Source of the DNA: Saksenaea vasiformis B4078
Lineage: Eukaryota > Mucoromycota > Mucoromycetes > Mucorales > Saksenaeaceae
Direction: 5' to 3'
DNA: 64,000 nt
Assembly: GCA_000697055.1 (NCBI GenBank)
Contig: JNDT01002335.1
Span: 124,001-188,000, forward strand
The notes under the pieces were generated by a model that was not told where the DNA came from, searched no databases, and worked only from the letters and a program-made list of their open reading frames with translations. Position numbers and translations under genes: made by a program. Positions 35,640-52,579 of this stretch are shown piece after piece (the stretch's first letter is position 1; the number at the start of each line of letters is the position of its first letter).

Positions 35640-37195
35640 GGTTAATTTGAGAACGAGTAAGGAAAAGAAAGGGAAGCATGCTGCGTTACTTATATCTCGA
35701 TCTCGGAGATTTGGAATAGCCGCAATCCCGGACACTTGTATCGAAAGGGGATGCGTTCACCTGTCGGCGCACTAGCCGAGTTGTTCCTCCTAAAGCATAT
35801 CAAAAGACACCCACATGGCATGTTGCTAAGCTTTTATTAAACCAGTCCGATGCAATGGACTGCGCAAAGTACATTGACGCTGCAGAAAATGTCAACGTTG
35901 TCTTTGACGCTCTTTTAGGTGGCCAAATTGGGCCTTCATGGATAATGCGTGGTCTCGTTTGATGCTCGTTGGGTGGCAGTAGTTTCAGCGCTGCAGCATA
36001 ATCATTATGCATGAATTCAGTTGTATCACCTCGTTTTAGTATTGAAATCCAGCAGAGCAACAAGGATAGTTTCTCCTCTGGTTCCTATTTGCTCAATTTC
36101 TATGCAGGGAAGCACAGAGACAAATCGAGGGATACCATGTTGATAGTCAAAGGCAGGTACATCATCTGAGTTGGAACATGTGATCTACTTACAAGAAGGG
36201 AGGGCTGATGCGCCAGCGCGATGTGGCTGTGGCAGGCGAATAACCGGGAGACAAAGCTTGGCAAACAAATATCGATGGTGTTGATATAAGAACAGCAATC
36301 CCTCACACATACACACATATATAATGTAGGATGACACTGCCTCTATTTTGTGAAGCGGAATGGTCCGTCTGCACTTCGTGATAGATGGTTCACTGGTGAA
36401 ATCCTTTCCAAAATTGTTTTATTACATCACACGGAAATTCCCGGTCATTGAGTCATAAAATTCTGCAAGTGCCGAAGCCTATGTTGCGAGAGCTTCCGAT
36501 TCTGGCGAAGTAATTCAAACCCAACAAAAGATGCATATTTGAAAGTAGTTGTCTGTCTGTCGCATGTAAAGACGTAACACAGAGTATGTCTCTCTCTCTC
36601 TCCTTATGACCCCTTACTGGATGACTATTCATAATCAATTTCCTGTCCTTATATTTACAGAGATACGATATCAATTCTAAGAACGAGCTACTGATTGCTT
36701 TGTCACGACGGTAGAATAGGGAAGAATGTCATAGAGGGCTATGTCATCCTTTATTTGTAGTTGTGGCGGCAAAGAGGCAATTTCCTGCATAATTTAGAGC
36801 TAGCTGCGTGGTTGAATTCTGCAAATATCTTCGAAATTTTGTCCAACTTGTATCCTTGCGATTTGTCTAACGATTTTCACCATTTGCTAAACTTTCTGCA
36901 GGAATCAGTAGCCAAGATGCGTTGTCTTGCTGCAACAATCTGTTTGCGTTCACCGAACTCGTTGTTTCCCGCATGATTAACTAAAAAAGCATAGAATTCA
37001 CATGTTTTGGAAGGCAAACAATAACAACAAAGGACGATCTCTCTATGGCGAACGATAAAATGCGTTTGTTGGGGGAAGGGGCTACATTTCGTATGGGCTT
37101 GAATTTACCTATGATTTTGTGTCTATTTGGAATTATTCGGTGCTACTTCCAGATGAAGTCTGCATTTTGAAGTACGTTCATCCGATGAACAGCAC
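35640..37195. other. Intergenic with an unassigned plus-strand frame at 35720-35962
   Basis: About 1.5 kb divergent from the P450. One plus-strand frame from about 35720 to a stop at 35960-35962 has protein-like composition (WHVAKLLLNQSDAMDC, VFDALLGGQIGPSWIM) but no usable start, no recognised family and no clear partner exon. An overlapping frame on the same strand is also protein-like over about 35 codons, hinting at a frameshifted fragment. The rest shows only small chance frames and a CT-rich run near 36589-36603. Confidence 0.35.
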
Positions 37196-37502
37196 GCGCT
37201 TGGATAACTGCAGTTTGCGTTAGAGAATTCATCTTTATAGTGATGGACTTCTTAGTATCCTATTGGAAAGCGTAAAAATGTCTTAAAAGGGAAATGTTCC
37301 ACCGAAAGAAGTACCCCCTTTTGACGTTGAGATGATCCATTTGCATCACTGACAGGTTTCTCTATGTCTTATCACAACGCATGGGAATGTTTCACGATGG
37401 GTTCATACAAGAATAAATCCGTATTTAAAGATACGCATGGATCTTTTATTATTCTTCGGTTCGGTTTCCCACTCTAACATCCCCGGTAAGGCTATCAATT
37501 TT
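37196..37502 (+). repeat. LTR-like promoter block, copy 2 (diverged)
   Basis: Diverged copy of the block at 30203-30500 in the same orientation: TGGATAAC at about 37201, one core unit with GTAAAAATGTCT at about 37271-37282, a TATTTAAAG box at 37422, a T-rich tract and CCGGTAAGG then TATCA at about 37483-37497. It has a single core unit where copy 1 has two. No gag-like frame follows it. Confidence 0.45.
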
Positions 37503-38869
37503 CATTATGCCTACAAGATTATTTGCGTTTTCTGCCTCTTGTTTAGGCTGCATGACCTTTTGTTCACCACTGAAGTAAGTAAATGTTGTCATACTCAGCA
37601 TCGCTGGTTTTCTCGTGATAGATCGCCAGATGCTGGATCGCTTCAAGTCCTCTGCAGACCGTTAAGCAATCGACCACTCCCAGAAGCCTACCGCCTCCCA
37701 CCACCACCCCCATCGTCCCCACCGCCTCAGGTGCGCGGTTGGCTCCTCACGTAATCATGGGATTACCCCTTCCGGGGAGTAAGTAAATTAATATCAAAGC
37801 ATCTTTCATTTACTAAGAATTGCTCGTTATGCTGCTCCAATAAATTTTGTGTCCACTGGAGAGACCAAGTTCATGTAATCTGATCAATGTTCTGACGTAA
37901 AACTGACGTACTAACGGCCGCATATTCAATTCTTCTTTAGTGGAAAATTGGCTCTTCGGAGACGCCAAGATTTATCTAGTGTAGCGTAGAAAAAGATTCA
38001 ATAAAGAGTATTTTTGTAGCAAAGACGAGAAAACATGCTGTAACAAGCGCATAGCTTATTTTGTACTTGGGATTTGACATTATGATAGCGGTGTCAGAGC
38101 GCTGCTACTTTGACGAGATTGAGCAGGACAACTTCGGAACCCCGACGGAGGAAAGAGATGGTCGATTGAGTCCCGTGTCTTGTTTTGTTTCTTCATCCTT
38201 TGGAAAGGATACAAGGAGTGGATGTACTCTAAGAAAGGGTGTGAAAGATCTGTAGACGCACCCTGTACTATACATATCCTCCCTCTCTCTTCTATGATAG
38301 ACATTAAAAAAAAAGAAGTCCTCGCGAAACTCAGTTTGTAGTTAGTTCGGCGGGTTGTGCCTCGCAACGAGCTGATCGGTCTTTTTTTTTAACTCCTCTC
38401 TGCACCTCTTAATACGCACAATCAGTTGATTGTCCATTACGATCGCCAGAGCCTGAATTTTATCGTCCTGAAGATTTAGCTTCGATAACTCTTGTCATGG
38501 CAGAACGTAAGGATACCTCGTGACCATCTTAACGACCGTTCCTGCCACGAAATCGAGACTAAACAGCATAACCGTTCTTTTTTCTTGCCTTCATTTGATC
38601 CATTTTGTTTGACACATCAGAAATTCCTCAAAAGTATGTTCCTCTTGACAGCTAGAACCAAGTGCATCCAAACCCATGTCGCTCATGCTTGGATGTAGAT
38701 CTTTTTGGCGTCGCCGTGGTCTAAAATTTCCTGGCAGGTAAGCCGTTATAAAAGATGAGTCGTGCGCATGTTGGATGGGAAGGTGAGGGTATAATATGGA
38801 AGCACTGTTTTTGATAGCGTCAGTATCGTTCCCAGCTCGCCCAGTGGGACAAATGACACCAAGCCGCCT
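37503..38869. other. Intergenic / 5' region of GYP1
   Basis: About 1.4 kb. A proline-rich frame near 37660-37754 (PPPPPPSSPPP) lacks other support. Near 38498 an ATG is followed closely by a GTAAGG donor-like site and could be a short first exon of the GYP1 gene, but the phase does not join cleanly with the next open frame. Confidence 0.35.
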
Positions 38870-40941
38870 ATGGTCATAGGGGCTCGGTATACATACACGA
38901 GCCTGGTCACCTCTCAAGCCAGCAATAACGATGCCCAACCTGCTCCCTTGTTGCCCTCGCAGTATCCTTTGTCTAAACACAAGCATTCTCTATCTATGCA
39001 GTCGATTCCGTCGAAGTCCAGCTCGCCCAAGAAAAGCCCGCCTCAAAAGACAGTCTTTGCTCAACGGCAACACTATCGGTCCACATCCTCACCAAATAAA
39101 TCGTTTGACGCATTTCTTATGGACACGAATGACGAATGGAGTGATGAATTAGGATACTCCGTACCAAAGTCGAATGGTACACCTCCACATCCTTACCAAT
39201 CGTCGCGCTCCAAGGCATTATCCAAATCTTCTGACTCCCTTTCTCAGCAAGGATCTACATTCACGGCATCTAAACTACCCCTTCCTCAGGAATCTACAGA
39301 GCAACAGCCGCCAATAATACAGACATTACCTACACAGATAGAAATAACTAGTACGACGACTGCATCGTCTTCCGAGAAAAGATCGTCTAATGCGAGCGGA
39401 GTCAAAAACAACGTCCGTGATCTCTTGGAAGGTAGATCTGGCGGTAGTGTTGGCCTTGTCTAAACCTGCCTGTAGATCCGACAAACTTGTTGAAAACGGT
39501 CATACCAGAAGAAAGCGCGGATCCATTAAGGACAAAGAAATTTAAAGAAGTCCTATCTAATACGAACGTCGATTTGGGTAGGTGCAGTAACTAGTTAGTG
39601 CGTGGCGAGCGGATGAGTAACGGTTGAATATTATATTAGTTGCGTTAAGGAGTTTGAGCTGGAGTGGCATTCCCAAGGAGTTCCGGTTAATGGCGTGGCA
39701 GTTATTATTGGTATGACATGAATTGTGGATGATTCGTTTCCGGGTCGTAAAAAGATGAATTGATGGGTGAATCCAGGGTTATTTACCGTGCAATTCGGCA
39801 AGGCGTATAGCTACATTAGCAAGAAAACGAAAAGAATATACAGATAGTGTTACGGTTACCTATGCAAGAGGTACATCTGGACTTGATCAGGCACTATGGC
39901 ATCAGGTACAAAGAGAGAAAAGAGGATGTGCAAACCCTGAGTTTCGATTTGTGTAGATTCACATCGATATACCCCGGACAAATCCAGGTATCCCTCTTTA
40001 TCAGTACGAAGCAACACAATTGGTCCGTGTAAAATTTTCTATGGATGCAAAAGGACTAAGGAAGCTTTTCTGCTGCAGTGTTTGGAGCGGATTTTATACC
40101 AGTGGGCAATACGACATCCAGCAAGCGGATATGTACAAGGGATTAATGATTTAGTGACACCGATTTTTGAGGTGTTTCTATCGACCTACATCGGTAAACA
40201 AAACTTAGTTCCCTTCTGTTTCATGAGTCATTTTTTTTCTCATCCAGCTGGTTAGATGACAATCCCGAAGATTATGACGTTAGCAAACTCGACCCAGAAG
40301 TTCTATCTGTGATTGAAGCAGATAGTTTTTGGTGCTTATCAAAGTTTCTGGATGGGATCCAGGTTAGTAAAATTAGGAGGGGTCAGCCACATGGCGTAAC
40401 CGCTCTATATTAGGATAATTATACGTTTGCCCAGCCTGGGATTCAGCGACAAATTGCAACACTTAAGGAACTTGTGTGTCGAATCGATGGTGAGATAAAA
40501 AGAAAAAAAAAGAACATTCTTGGATCTAAGACATTTTGGAAGCACCACTTGCGGCACATTTACAGACGCAAGGGATCGAATTTATACAGTTTGCTTTCCG
40601 ATGGATGAACTGTCTTTTGATGCGGGAATTACCGCTAAGAAGCACGATTCGCATGTGGGATACGTACTTAGCGGAGGGATCATCTGAAGGGTTTTCAGAA
40701 TTCCATGTTTATGTATGTGCCGCGTTTCTGGTCAAATGGTCTGATCAGCTGCGAAAGTTGGATTTCCAGGTGAGTCAAAGTCCGACATAAAAGTGGAAGG
40801 CTAATGATGTAACAGGACGTCATGATGTTCCTACAACAATTACCAACACAAAAATGGGAGGAAAAAGATGTGGAGGTGTTACTATCGCAGGCGTACATGT
40901 GGAAAAGTTTATTCCATAATGCTCCAAGCCATCTCAAATGA
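38870..40941 (+). CDS. GYP1: GYP1/TBC1D22-type Rab GTPase-activating protein
   Basis: A Golgi-type RabGAP of the Gyp1/TBC1D22 family. The N-terminal exon (from MVIGARY at 38870) is a Ser/Pro/Gln-rich disordered region. A 44 nt intron (39432-39475) then leads to the linker TNLLKTVIPEESADPL. The TBC domain follows: LSWSGIPKEFRLMAWQLLL, then DQALWHQ joined across an intron to IHIDIPRTNPGIPLYQYEATQ (arginine finger), GYVQGINDL (glutamine finger), LDDNPEDYDVSKLD, and the C-terminal MNCLLMRELPL / RMWDTYLAEG block. It ends MWKSLFHNAPSHLK. At least eight introns; about 500 residues. The frame is open to about 38799 upstream of the chosen ATG, so an extra 5' exon is possible. Confidence 0.92.
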
Positions 40942-41208
40942 GAAAATAAAGAGGAGGATGGTGATGATGATGATGATGATGACAAGCAGTAGTTTAGTCT
41001 CTATGATCGCCTATGTGTGTTCTGCAGAGGGTGGTTCCATTTAGACGTGCAGATAGCTATCCCTGAAAACCATAACCCCTCCTTCTTGTTTCCCCGAGTC
41101 AATGTAGGACAGGCTATGCTTTCTGTGTTTCGACACACAAAAAGGGCCCAGCACAAGCCCCTGTCAGAAGATGCAGCAAAAAGACAGGTAGAAATCATAT
41201 CCTACTGG

Positions 41209-41251
<43 letters not shown>

Positions 41252-41724
41252 TGTGTGTGTGTGTGTGTATGTGTGTGTATGTGTATATATGTCAAAGTTA
41301 TTCATTTTCTTCAATGAGATGTTATAATGAGATCTATATATTTTATCTTAAAAAAGTTTGTGTAAAAAATGAGAGAGAGAGAAAAAAAAAAAAAGGAGTC
41401 GACCCGTTTACATGTATAATAACATAAATCTTCATGAAAAAAGAGAAAAAAATAGGGAGTTGAAGCATACAAGGTTGGGTATAAAAGGAAAAAAAAGGAG
41501 AAGAAAGTATACAGAATCAAGACAAAGTATGTATAAAAGAACAAGATATAACTACACAAAGAAAATACAGAACGTCTATAAGTATACGCGATTTGGAGGT
41601 ATTCTGAGTCGCATAACAAAAAGGGTAAAACGAGTGAGTTGTATGGACTGTTTGGAGCAGATCAAGAAAAAAAAAAGGGGGGAGGGTAGGAGAGCAGGGC
41701 CAGGTAAGAGACAGATGCAAGTTT
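40942..41724. other. Convergent 3' spacer with microsatellites
   Basis: About 780 bp between the stops of GYP1 and the zinc-finger gene. It contains a (GAT)n run at about 40962-40981 and a compound (GA)n-(GT)n repeat at 41212-41285. A purine-rich plus-strand region to about 41700 follows. No gene is supported; the several open frames here reflect low-complexity sequence. Confidence 0.6.
41212..41291. repeat. Compound (GA)n-(GT)n microsatellite
   Basis: A near-perfect GA dinucleotide tract from 41212 to 41249 passes directly into GT repeats (to about 41268), which then degrade into ATGTGTGT and TATATA units. Confidence 0.9.
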
Positions 41725-42767
41725 TTAACCCAATGTGCTGACGATATTGGCCAGCTGTACAAGGCCAGAGGAAGATGCAGGTGTGCAGTCGTTTCTGTGA
41801 GCAGGCTGGATCAGCGTTTGCGGAGGTGGAAGTTGGGTTGAGAAAGGAGCTGACAGCGGAGGCGATCGCATCTGAAGAGGAGGCGAAGGCACAAAGGATG
41901 AGGGTGAAGACAACAAAGAAGACGATCCTGATGAAGAAGATGAGGACGAGGAGGAGCAGACAGAGGAGGTGGACAAGGCGCGTTGGGGTCGGACGCGCAC
42001 AGAAGGTGTCGATGGCGATGAGGGTTCGAGTGGTCGAGGTTTTAGGAGACTAGGCAACGGCTGGAAGAGCGCTGGTAGCGTAGGAACGTCCATGGGCGAA
42101 TAGCACGACGACGGGAGCGAGGTGGCGCTGTCGTTGCGTTGGTGATGGCGATGGCCTCCAGGATAAGGCTCAAATGAAGTAGGGAGGGTTGCAGCACGAC
42201 GACCACGGGTTTGATTCTGCTTCACGGCCTGTTCCTCTGTAGCTCGGTACTGAATTCTTGCGAACGATGTGGATGATGGTGAAGATGCGTTTGTATTTTT
42301 GCGAGCTTGCTGCTGCTGCTGTTGCTGATTCTTTCGTGATTTAGGTGATAAATGTGTGCGATAGTGTTGCATCATATTATCCTGACGAGAGAAACGAGAA
42401 GGACATCCCGGATGCAAACAATGAAAGTTCTTTTCACCAGTATGAATGCGGTTGTGGCGTGCAAGGTGTCCACTGTCAAATTTGAAAATGATGAGTTACC
42501 ATGTTCTTTTCTTTTTGAGCTCAAAGATGTTTTATATATTTTTTACCTTGTGGTGAAACTTTTGTTGCAACCAGGTTCAGAACAGTGGTATTTACGGTGT
42601 CCAGAAGTAGGTTGCGATTGCTGCGGTTTAAGGTTGACCGATCTAAGACTATCAACACTGTTATAGGCGCTGAACAAAGTGGGTTGTTGTTGTGGGTTAT
42701 GATCGTTTAGCAGATTGACGTGTCTGCCGTTGGCATTTTTAACCGAAAGTACGGAATCAGTTTGCAT
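41725..42767 (-). CDS. C2H2 zinc-finger transcription factor, NRG1-like
   Basis: A DNA-binding regulator with two adjacent C2H2 fingers. The first, YHCSEPGCNKSF then TSGHLARHNRIH, is split by an intron at about 42477-42547. The second is FHCLHPGCPSRFSRQDNMMQHYRTH. The SGHLARHNRIHTGEK linker and the RFSRQDN...QHYRTH finger are typical of the fungal NRG1/NRG2 repressor type that binds short G/C-rich sites. The N-terminus (MQTDSVLSVKNANG) is asparagine- and glutamine-rich. The C-terminus is low-complexity with a poly-Gln run, poly-Ser and a Pro/Ser-rich tail, a common layout for repressors. About 320 residues. Start at 42767 is the first ATG of the long frame; an A22 run lies just upstream. Confidence 0.87.
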
Positions 42768-45019
42768 GGTAAGATCGTCCAAAGCAAAAAAAAAAAAAAA
42801 AAAAAAGGAAGAAGAAGAAAAAAGTAAAAGATAAAGGAGAAATGATACAAAAGTAACGGGCTTTTTATAACAAAAAATAAAATGCTGCCTACTTTTGGAA
42901 CCATTGTACGCCCTATTTGAGCTAAAAAAAACGCACTGATAGAAAAAAGAGGAAAAACAGGGAGGAAAACGTGGATGATATGCAATATCTTTTTTTTTCT
43001 TCTGCTTCTTTTTTCGCCCTGCATGTGGAAAGGAAAGGAAACGTGCTTGTAAAAGGAAAACGTGCAAGACAGAACAATAACGATTGTCGTTTTATTTTAA
43101 TCAATGCCAACCAAATAGAAACAAAGCCCTGAACGCTCTGATCCTTTTTACTCTCTTTCCGAAGCCGATTCTTGGCAAAAAGATAGACTTACATGTGGCT
43201 TCATGTCTGTGCACTTGTCGTAATAAAGAACAGCTAATATCCCTTTATTTCTTAGCTTAGAGAGATCTTCTTCTTTTCTTGTTTGCCACTTTGATCATAG
43301 CTTGAGTTCCATGCAGCTAAAATTTGTTGGCATGTCTTCTATTCTAATGAATACTTCTGTCTTTTTTTTCTTTCTTTATCAGATAAATATCTTTATATGG
43401 ATGAAACAATGCTTTACATGCCCACTTTTACTCATGAGACATACACACATTAAATTTCACAGCGTGTGATAAATCCTACCTGCCTCGTCATGTGTACTTG
43501 TAAATCTGTTTTGTATTGGGTGGCGAACGAAATGTAAGAAATGTAAGAAATACTTTGTTGGGGGGAAAGAGAAGTACTAGCTAAAAATATTGCGTCTGTT
43601 AGGTCTATTGACAATATTTTCTCTCCCGTCAATTAAAACAAACTCATATGCACTACTGTTAGGTGGTACATCAGTCAATAAAAAGAAGGATTATCAGCTT
43701 AAAGATCGGCATTCTTTTTTTTTTTTTGCGCGCGCGGGTCCTAAGGCACATCATCATTCAGCCCCTTTTCTCGCGTTTACATATCACGTGGAATTATGCT
43801 TTATAAGTTGAGAGATCCTTTTTCAACACAAGTTTGATCGACACAGTCAAAGTAAGAATTTCCATATATATCGATAGTGCCGTGATCGTCGCATAGTGAG
43901 ATCGGCTTACTTTCCTAATAGAAACGTTTAAAAGGCACATGGCGTAAAAGTTTAAAGTTTAAAAAATAAACCGTGCCTATAAAGGATGAGCAGCATCTCT
44001 TCTGTTAGCTTAGAAACTGGTTAATATAGTGATATGTAGGATTATAAGGTTTCTCGGCTTTCTCTTAAAAAAAATTAAACTCTGTCCCTTTTTCTACGCC
44101 ATGTTTCTATTCAAGCTAAACTTGTTTGTTAACTTAAAAAGGATGAAAATTTCGAAAGATCTACCTTCTATCGAGGAAATGGTAACAACTGGTTGTTCCC
44201 AATCCGGAAATACTGTACGACAGAAAATATGAAACAGAAAACCGGGTTTCAACAGCATGAATCATAGGTGTACTTCTTTTTCTCTTTTGTCATAAACATG
44301 AATCATCACATGGCGCCCTTGATAAATCTGTCACAATCAAGGGATGTTCCAGGAAAAGTTTGGGGCCCTCCAAAGTAACCTTTCCCCCAGGTAAATTCAA
44401 CATGGAAATTTTTTTGTACTGGAGAACGCGTGGCAATTGGTGAACCACATACGCAACCTGCTCGCATGGCAAAGATTTCTCCTTTAAATGCATGCAGAAA
44501 CGAAATTGCTAATGTCATTCCGTTAATTGTTCCTGGCCTTTGCCACGATTAGTCCCTTATGGTTACTAGGAGCTCTTTCTTTTTTTTTTATCTTCAGGGA
44601 TTTTGGTTGCCTATGAAGTATCTTCCGTCACGAGGCCTTGCAGGTTAACAATTTCTTTTCCATCTGGGATCACATAGGAAGCAAAAAATAATCCCCATAA
44701 TTCTAAGATGCATGCACTAACATCTTTATTCAAGACTCTACAAACACTCTATCATCGAGCCTTCTACGTAATATGATCGTTGCTGACGAATAATGCAGGG
44801 CCGTCACTAATAACATGACACTACCACTCATCTTACAAAGGAGCATCGTTTGTGTCATTTGAAATACTTCCACAAAAGTTTGGAATTCAAATCAAATGAT
44901 GGTACGGAACCAATGGTATCACGTTGTCTATCTGCTAATATGGGTTGGTACAAGGAAACTCGAACGAATTTCCAGTCTTCTTCTGCCTTGGAAATCCACG
45001 CAGTGAGATGTAAACGAGA

Positions 45020-45053
<34 letters not shown>

Positions 45054-47037
45054 GGTGTCAACGTTATGCTTAAGTGCGTACATTGTGAATTTTTTTTTTT
45101 TTGCTTCCATGGTTAGGATTAAGCTCAAGTTGTTTCAAATGCATGATCTTTGTTAACCCTTGGTTGCGACCCTTCTATTTCCTGCATTGTTTATGAGATT
45201 CGACATTACAGCACCTTGGGTTAGCCCAGTTGGTTATCCGAGGGGGGCGTTTCACCTGTCTTATGAGCTCATTTGTTTGTGATTATACCATTATAAACGT
45301 TTTCGATTCCAGCTGTGGACACTCTAACCTACAAAGGCTCCAAGCCTGTTAAACTCTGTATCCATGCTGTTACAGCTTAAACCGGGGATTATCTGTACAC
45401 CGAGCGTCAAAGAATCGCAAATTATTATTGGCGGACCATGCTGCTTTCCGGTACGTTTGTGGTATCGTTTCCTGTGCATAAAGTCTTTGCATACAATGTT
45501 TATAGTTATTATTATTTGATGCTTATGCGTTGATGCAGCCTTTTTTTATTTTTTTTCTTGCATTATCCCGTTTGCCGGTTACATGCTCTATTCCATTTAG
45601 CACCCATTTTCCCTTTCCTTTTTTTTTCTCTTGTTTGTTCCTCGGATGTGTTCTCCCAGCTTGACAACAGCGCTGATTTAAAATCGCAATATATGAGATC
45701 ATCGCCATCAAGATTAGCAGACATTAGCAGAACAGAAGCAAAATCGCGTAGAATCGTTCTTCCACTGAACGCCGAGGCTTAACAGTTTTCCATCATTTGT
45801 TCCTATTAACCCACCAACCAATATATCCTGTCGGTCCTGCAGCTCATTCTGTTGCAATAACACGGTTACGTAGCTCACCTGTAATGGCTGTGTTCGTGGG
45901 GAATAGTTTGTGTTATGAAACAGTATAGTATCCGCGTTATGATATTCTTCTGAGATATAAATATACTTCTTTTCTACGTAATTTGTTGTAGAGGAGACAC
46001 AAAACAGGTTTTTTCTTTCGCAAAATTTTTCAAGTAAAAGTTACATATTCAGTCAACACATTAACAAGTTAAAGCGCAAAAAGCTGAAAAAGGAAACAGC
46101 AAGATTTTACAACATCACAAGGAAGACAAAAACCAATCATTGTATTGTCATATGCCTAGGACATATGCCCTCCCCGATGATAAGTTTAGTCTCGAAATTT
46201 TGCTGTGTGCTGACCGCAACCTTTACTGAAACGTGGTGTGTACTGCTAAATAGTAGCTTAGGTAATAAATGGGTACACATACAAGATCCGATTGCCTTGT
46301 ATGTTTCATTGCTAAACCTGCTCCAATGAATGAAGTCCACTGTCATCGTGCTGATAAAAGGATACAACATGTTTTCTAACGTACATACGTTTAACTGGTG
46401 CCATATGATGCACAAGAGCAAGTGAGCATACAGAACCAGTGTATTAGTTTCCGCTAGAGGCATGTGGGAGCGCATGTACCTTCCTTACCATTTGATGCCG
46501 TGAGAACAACGTCATTCCACGAATTTACAAGATATAAGACATTGGCCAACGACGAGTTTTTCTAAAGAATGGGAACATTTCATCTACTACTATCGCATCT
46601 ATAACCACGATGTTATAAGCGAAGTTCCCGCTTAATTCGATGAAAAGCAATGAATGAAGCGAGCCAATTTTCTATCACATCATGCTGGGATAGTGGCAAA
46701 ACTTAACAAGGCGCTCAGGCATGATAAATGTTCTTGCAAATCACAGGAAACTCATGTATTTCAAACGCTGTGTTGTCTAGAGACGGGGGGAACATGTCAA
46801 ATTTAGAGCTTAGACGTGAAATCGATGAATAGTACTTCATCAAACAGCTCTCCAGACAGTAACTGCTCGGTAGCATGGGGCCTGTGCTCGCCATGCCTGC
46901 AGTCACTGTCCAATCAGCGTTCAAGTGATGGAGTGGAGAGCCCGTTTATAAAGCTGATATCGAAAAGTGAAGTCACGACATCCACTTTTGCAGCTCGCGT
47001 TTTTGAGCTCCTGTTGTGTTGCTTTTCTTCCACTTCA
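42768..47037. other. Gene-poor spacer of about 4.3 kb
   Basis: The longest gene-free stretch in the window. It holds long A/T homopolymers (A22 at 42786-42807, T runs near 43713 and 45091), an (ATA)n microsatellite at 45020-45050 and many stop-rich frames. Frames at 44029-44232, 44290-44518 and 46137-46475 lack motifs or splice partners. A tRNA-like A-box/B-box pair at about 45218-45317 is noted separately. The CpG-containing 3' end from about 46900 may be the ISWI promoter. Confidence 0.5.
45020..45050. repeat. (ATA)n trinucleotide microsatellite
   Basis: About ten uninterrupted ATA/AAT units in non-coding DNA. Confidence 0.9.
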
Positions 47038-51479
<4,442 letters not shown>

Positions 51480-52579
51480 AATTGAATGTTTCCTCTTTTG
51501 CACAGGCCGATGACAATCTAAACATCAATCTTAGATCCAAATGGATGTTGTGAATAATTTTATTTCCTGAAAATAAAAAAAATAAAAATAAAATCGTTGC
51601 ACTGAAAGAAGATCTCATCTCCCACTATGCCGTAGCCTTCAATTGATTTGTCCAAACAACAAGAAATCTTTGCGGTTTATGGAAAGGCTTACTTCATCGA
51701 TTGTTCTCATGAAGTCAGCTTAGCGGTTTCCCAAAAACGTTCAGTCAAATTACGTCAAATGAGTCTTGCTTGTCATCACTCTGATTTAACCTGAACCACA
51801 TGTTCAATGATGAACTGCTACTATGAGCAAAACGACAAGAAAAAGCAACTGATCGGTTGCTGGTATCGAACCACCTCATTGATGTCCTGATAGGACCGTT
51901 TTGTTCGCTTCTGGATATTCTCTTTTCTTGTAAGTTCCAGAATTCTTTACAAGTCATGAAGTAGTACTCGTAGGTCACTTGCTTATGGCATCGGATCTCA
52001 CTTCTGTGACCTCCCATCAAATTGATTTGATCCAAAGGTGTGTGGTTTATGTTGATTATGCGAGAGATGGCAGCATCAAAAAAAAAAAAGGGTGTTTGTT
52101 CGTCAGCTCATAGACAACACCTACGGGAAATATAATGTGATTACAAATTCCCCCCCCCAATGGTAATGCGTTCTCAAGACGCCAATTCTGTTCTGTTAGG
52201 GTTCCATACATTTTTTCGGTCAAATTCCAAAGATGCTTTGCAGTAAGGAGAATCCCGTAAATCATAGGGTATGTTTCAGCGTTGCACATCCTATAGGTCA
52301 GGTACGGTTGACTCTTTTTTTTTTTCCTTTCATGGTTACAATACTGCACAACCAGATCATGTTTTTTGATAAGTCGTTTTATGTGATTCCTCTTATGTAT
52401 TGAGATAGGAAGTCAAGCAGGGCAACAAAGGGAAGTGTAGAAGAAGCAGGAAAATCATAAAACAGACTATATACGGGCATCCATCGAAAAAGGTTAGGTG
52501 TCAAAGGGAAAAGAAAAAATAAGGCTGAAAGGATTATGGCTGAATAACAATACAAAATGGACAACGGAATGAGCCAAAT
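51480..52579. other. Convergent 3' spacer between ISWI and Rab5, no gene seen
   Basis: About 1.1 kb with A/T homopolymers (for example the A runs near 51570-51592 and 52077-52090). Short frames on the minus strand (51745-52035, 52056-52349) show no motif. Confidence 0.5.

Noticed and set aside
39584..39620. Stretch resembling a short conserved segment of bacterial 16S rRNA (GTGGCGAGCGGATGAGTAAC)
   Set aside because: The match is limited to about 20 nt and lies inside an intron of GYP1, with no flanking rRNA sequence, so it is treated as chance.
41311..41741. Several overlapping long frames on both strands
   Set aside because: They arise from purine-rich and T-rich low-complexity DNA next to the microsatellite, as shown by Lys/Arg- or Phe-rich translations.
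51857..51890. B-box-like GGTTCGATACC on the minus strand
   Set aside because: Flanking arms do not pair as in a tRNA and no A box is found at the right distance.
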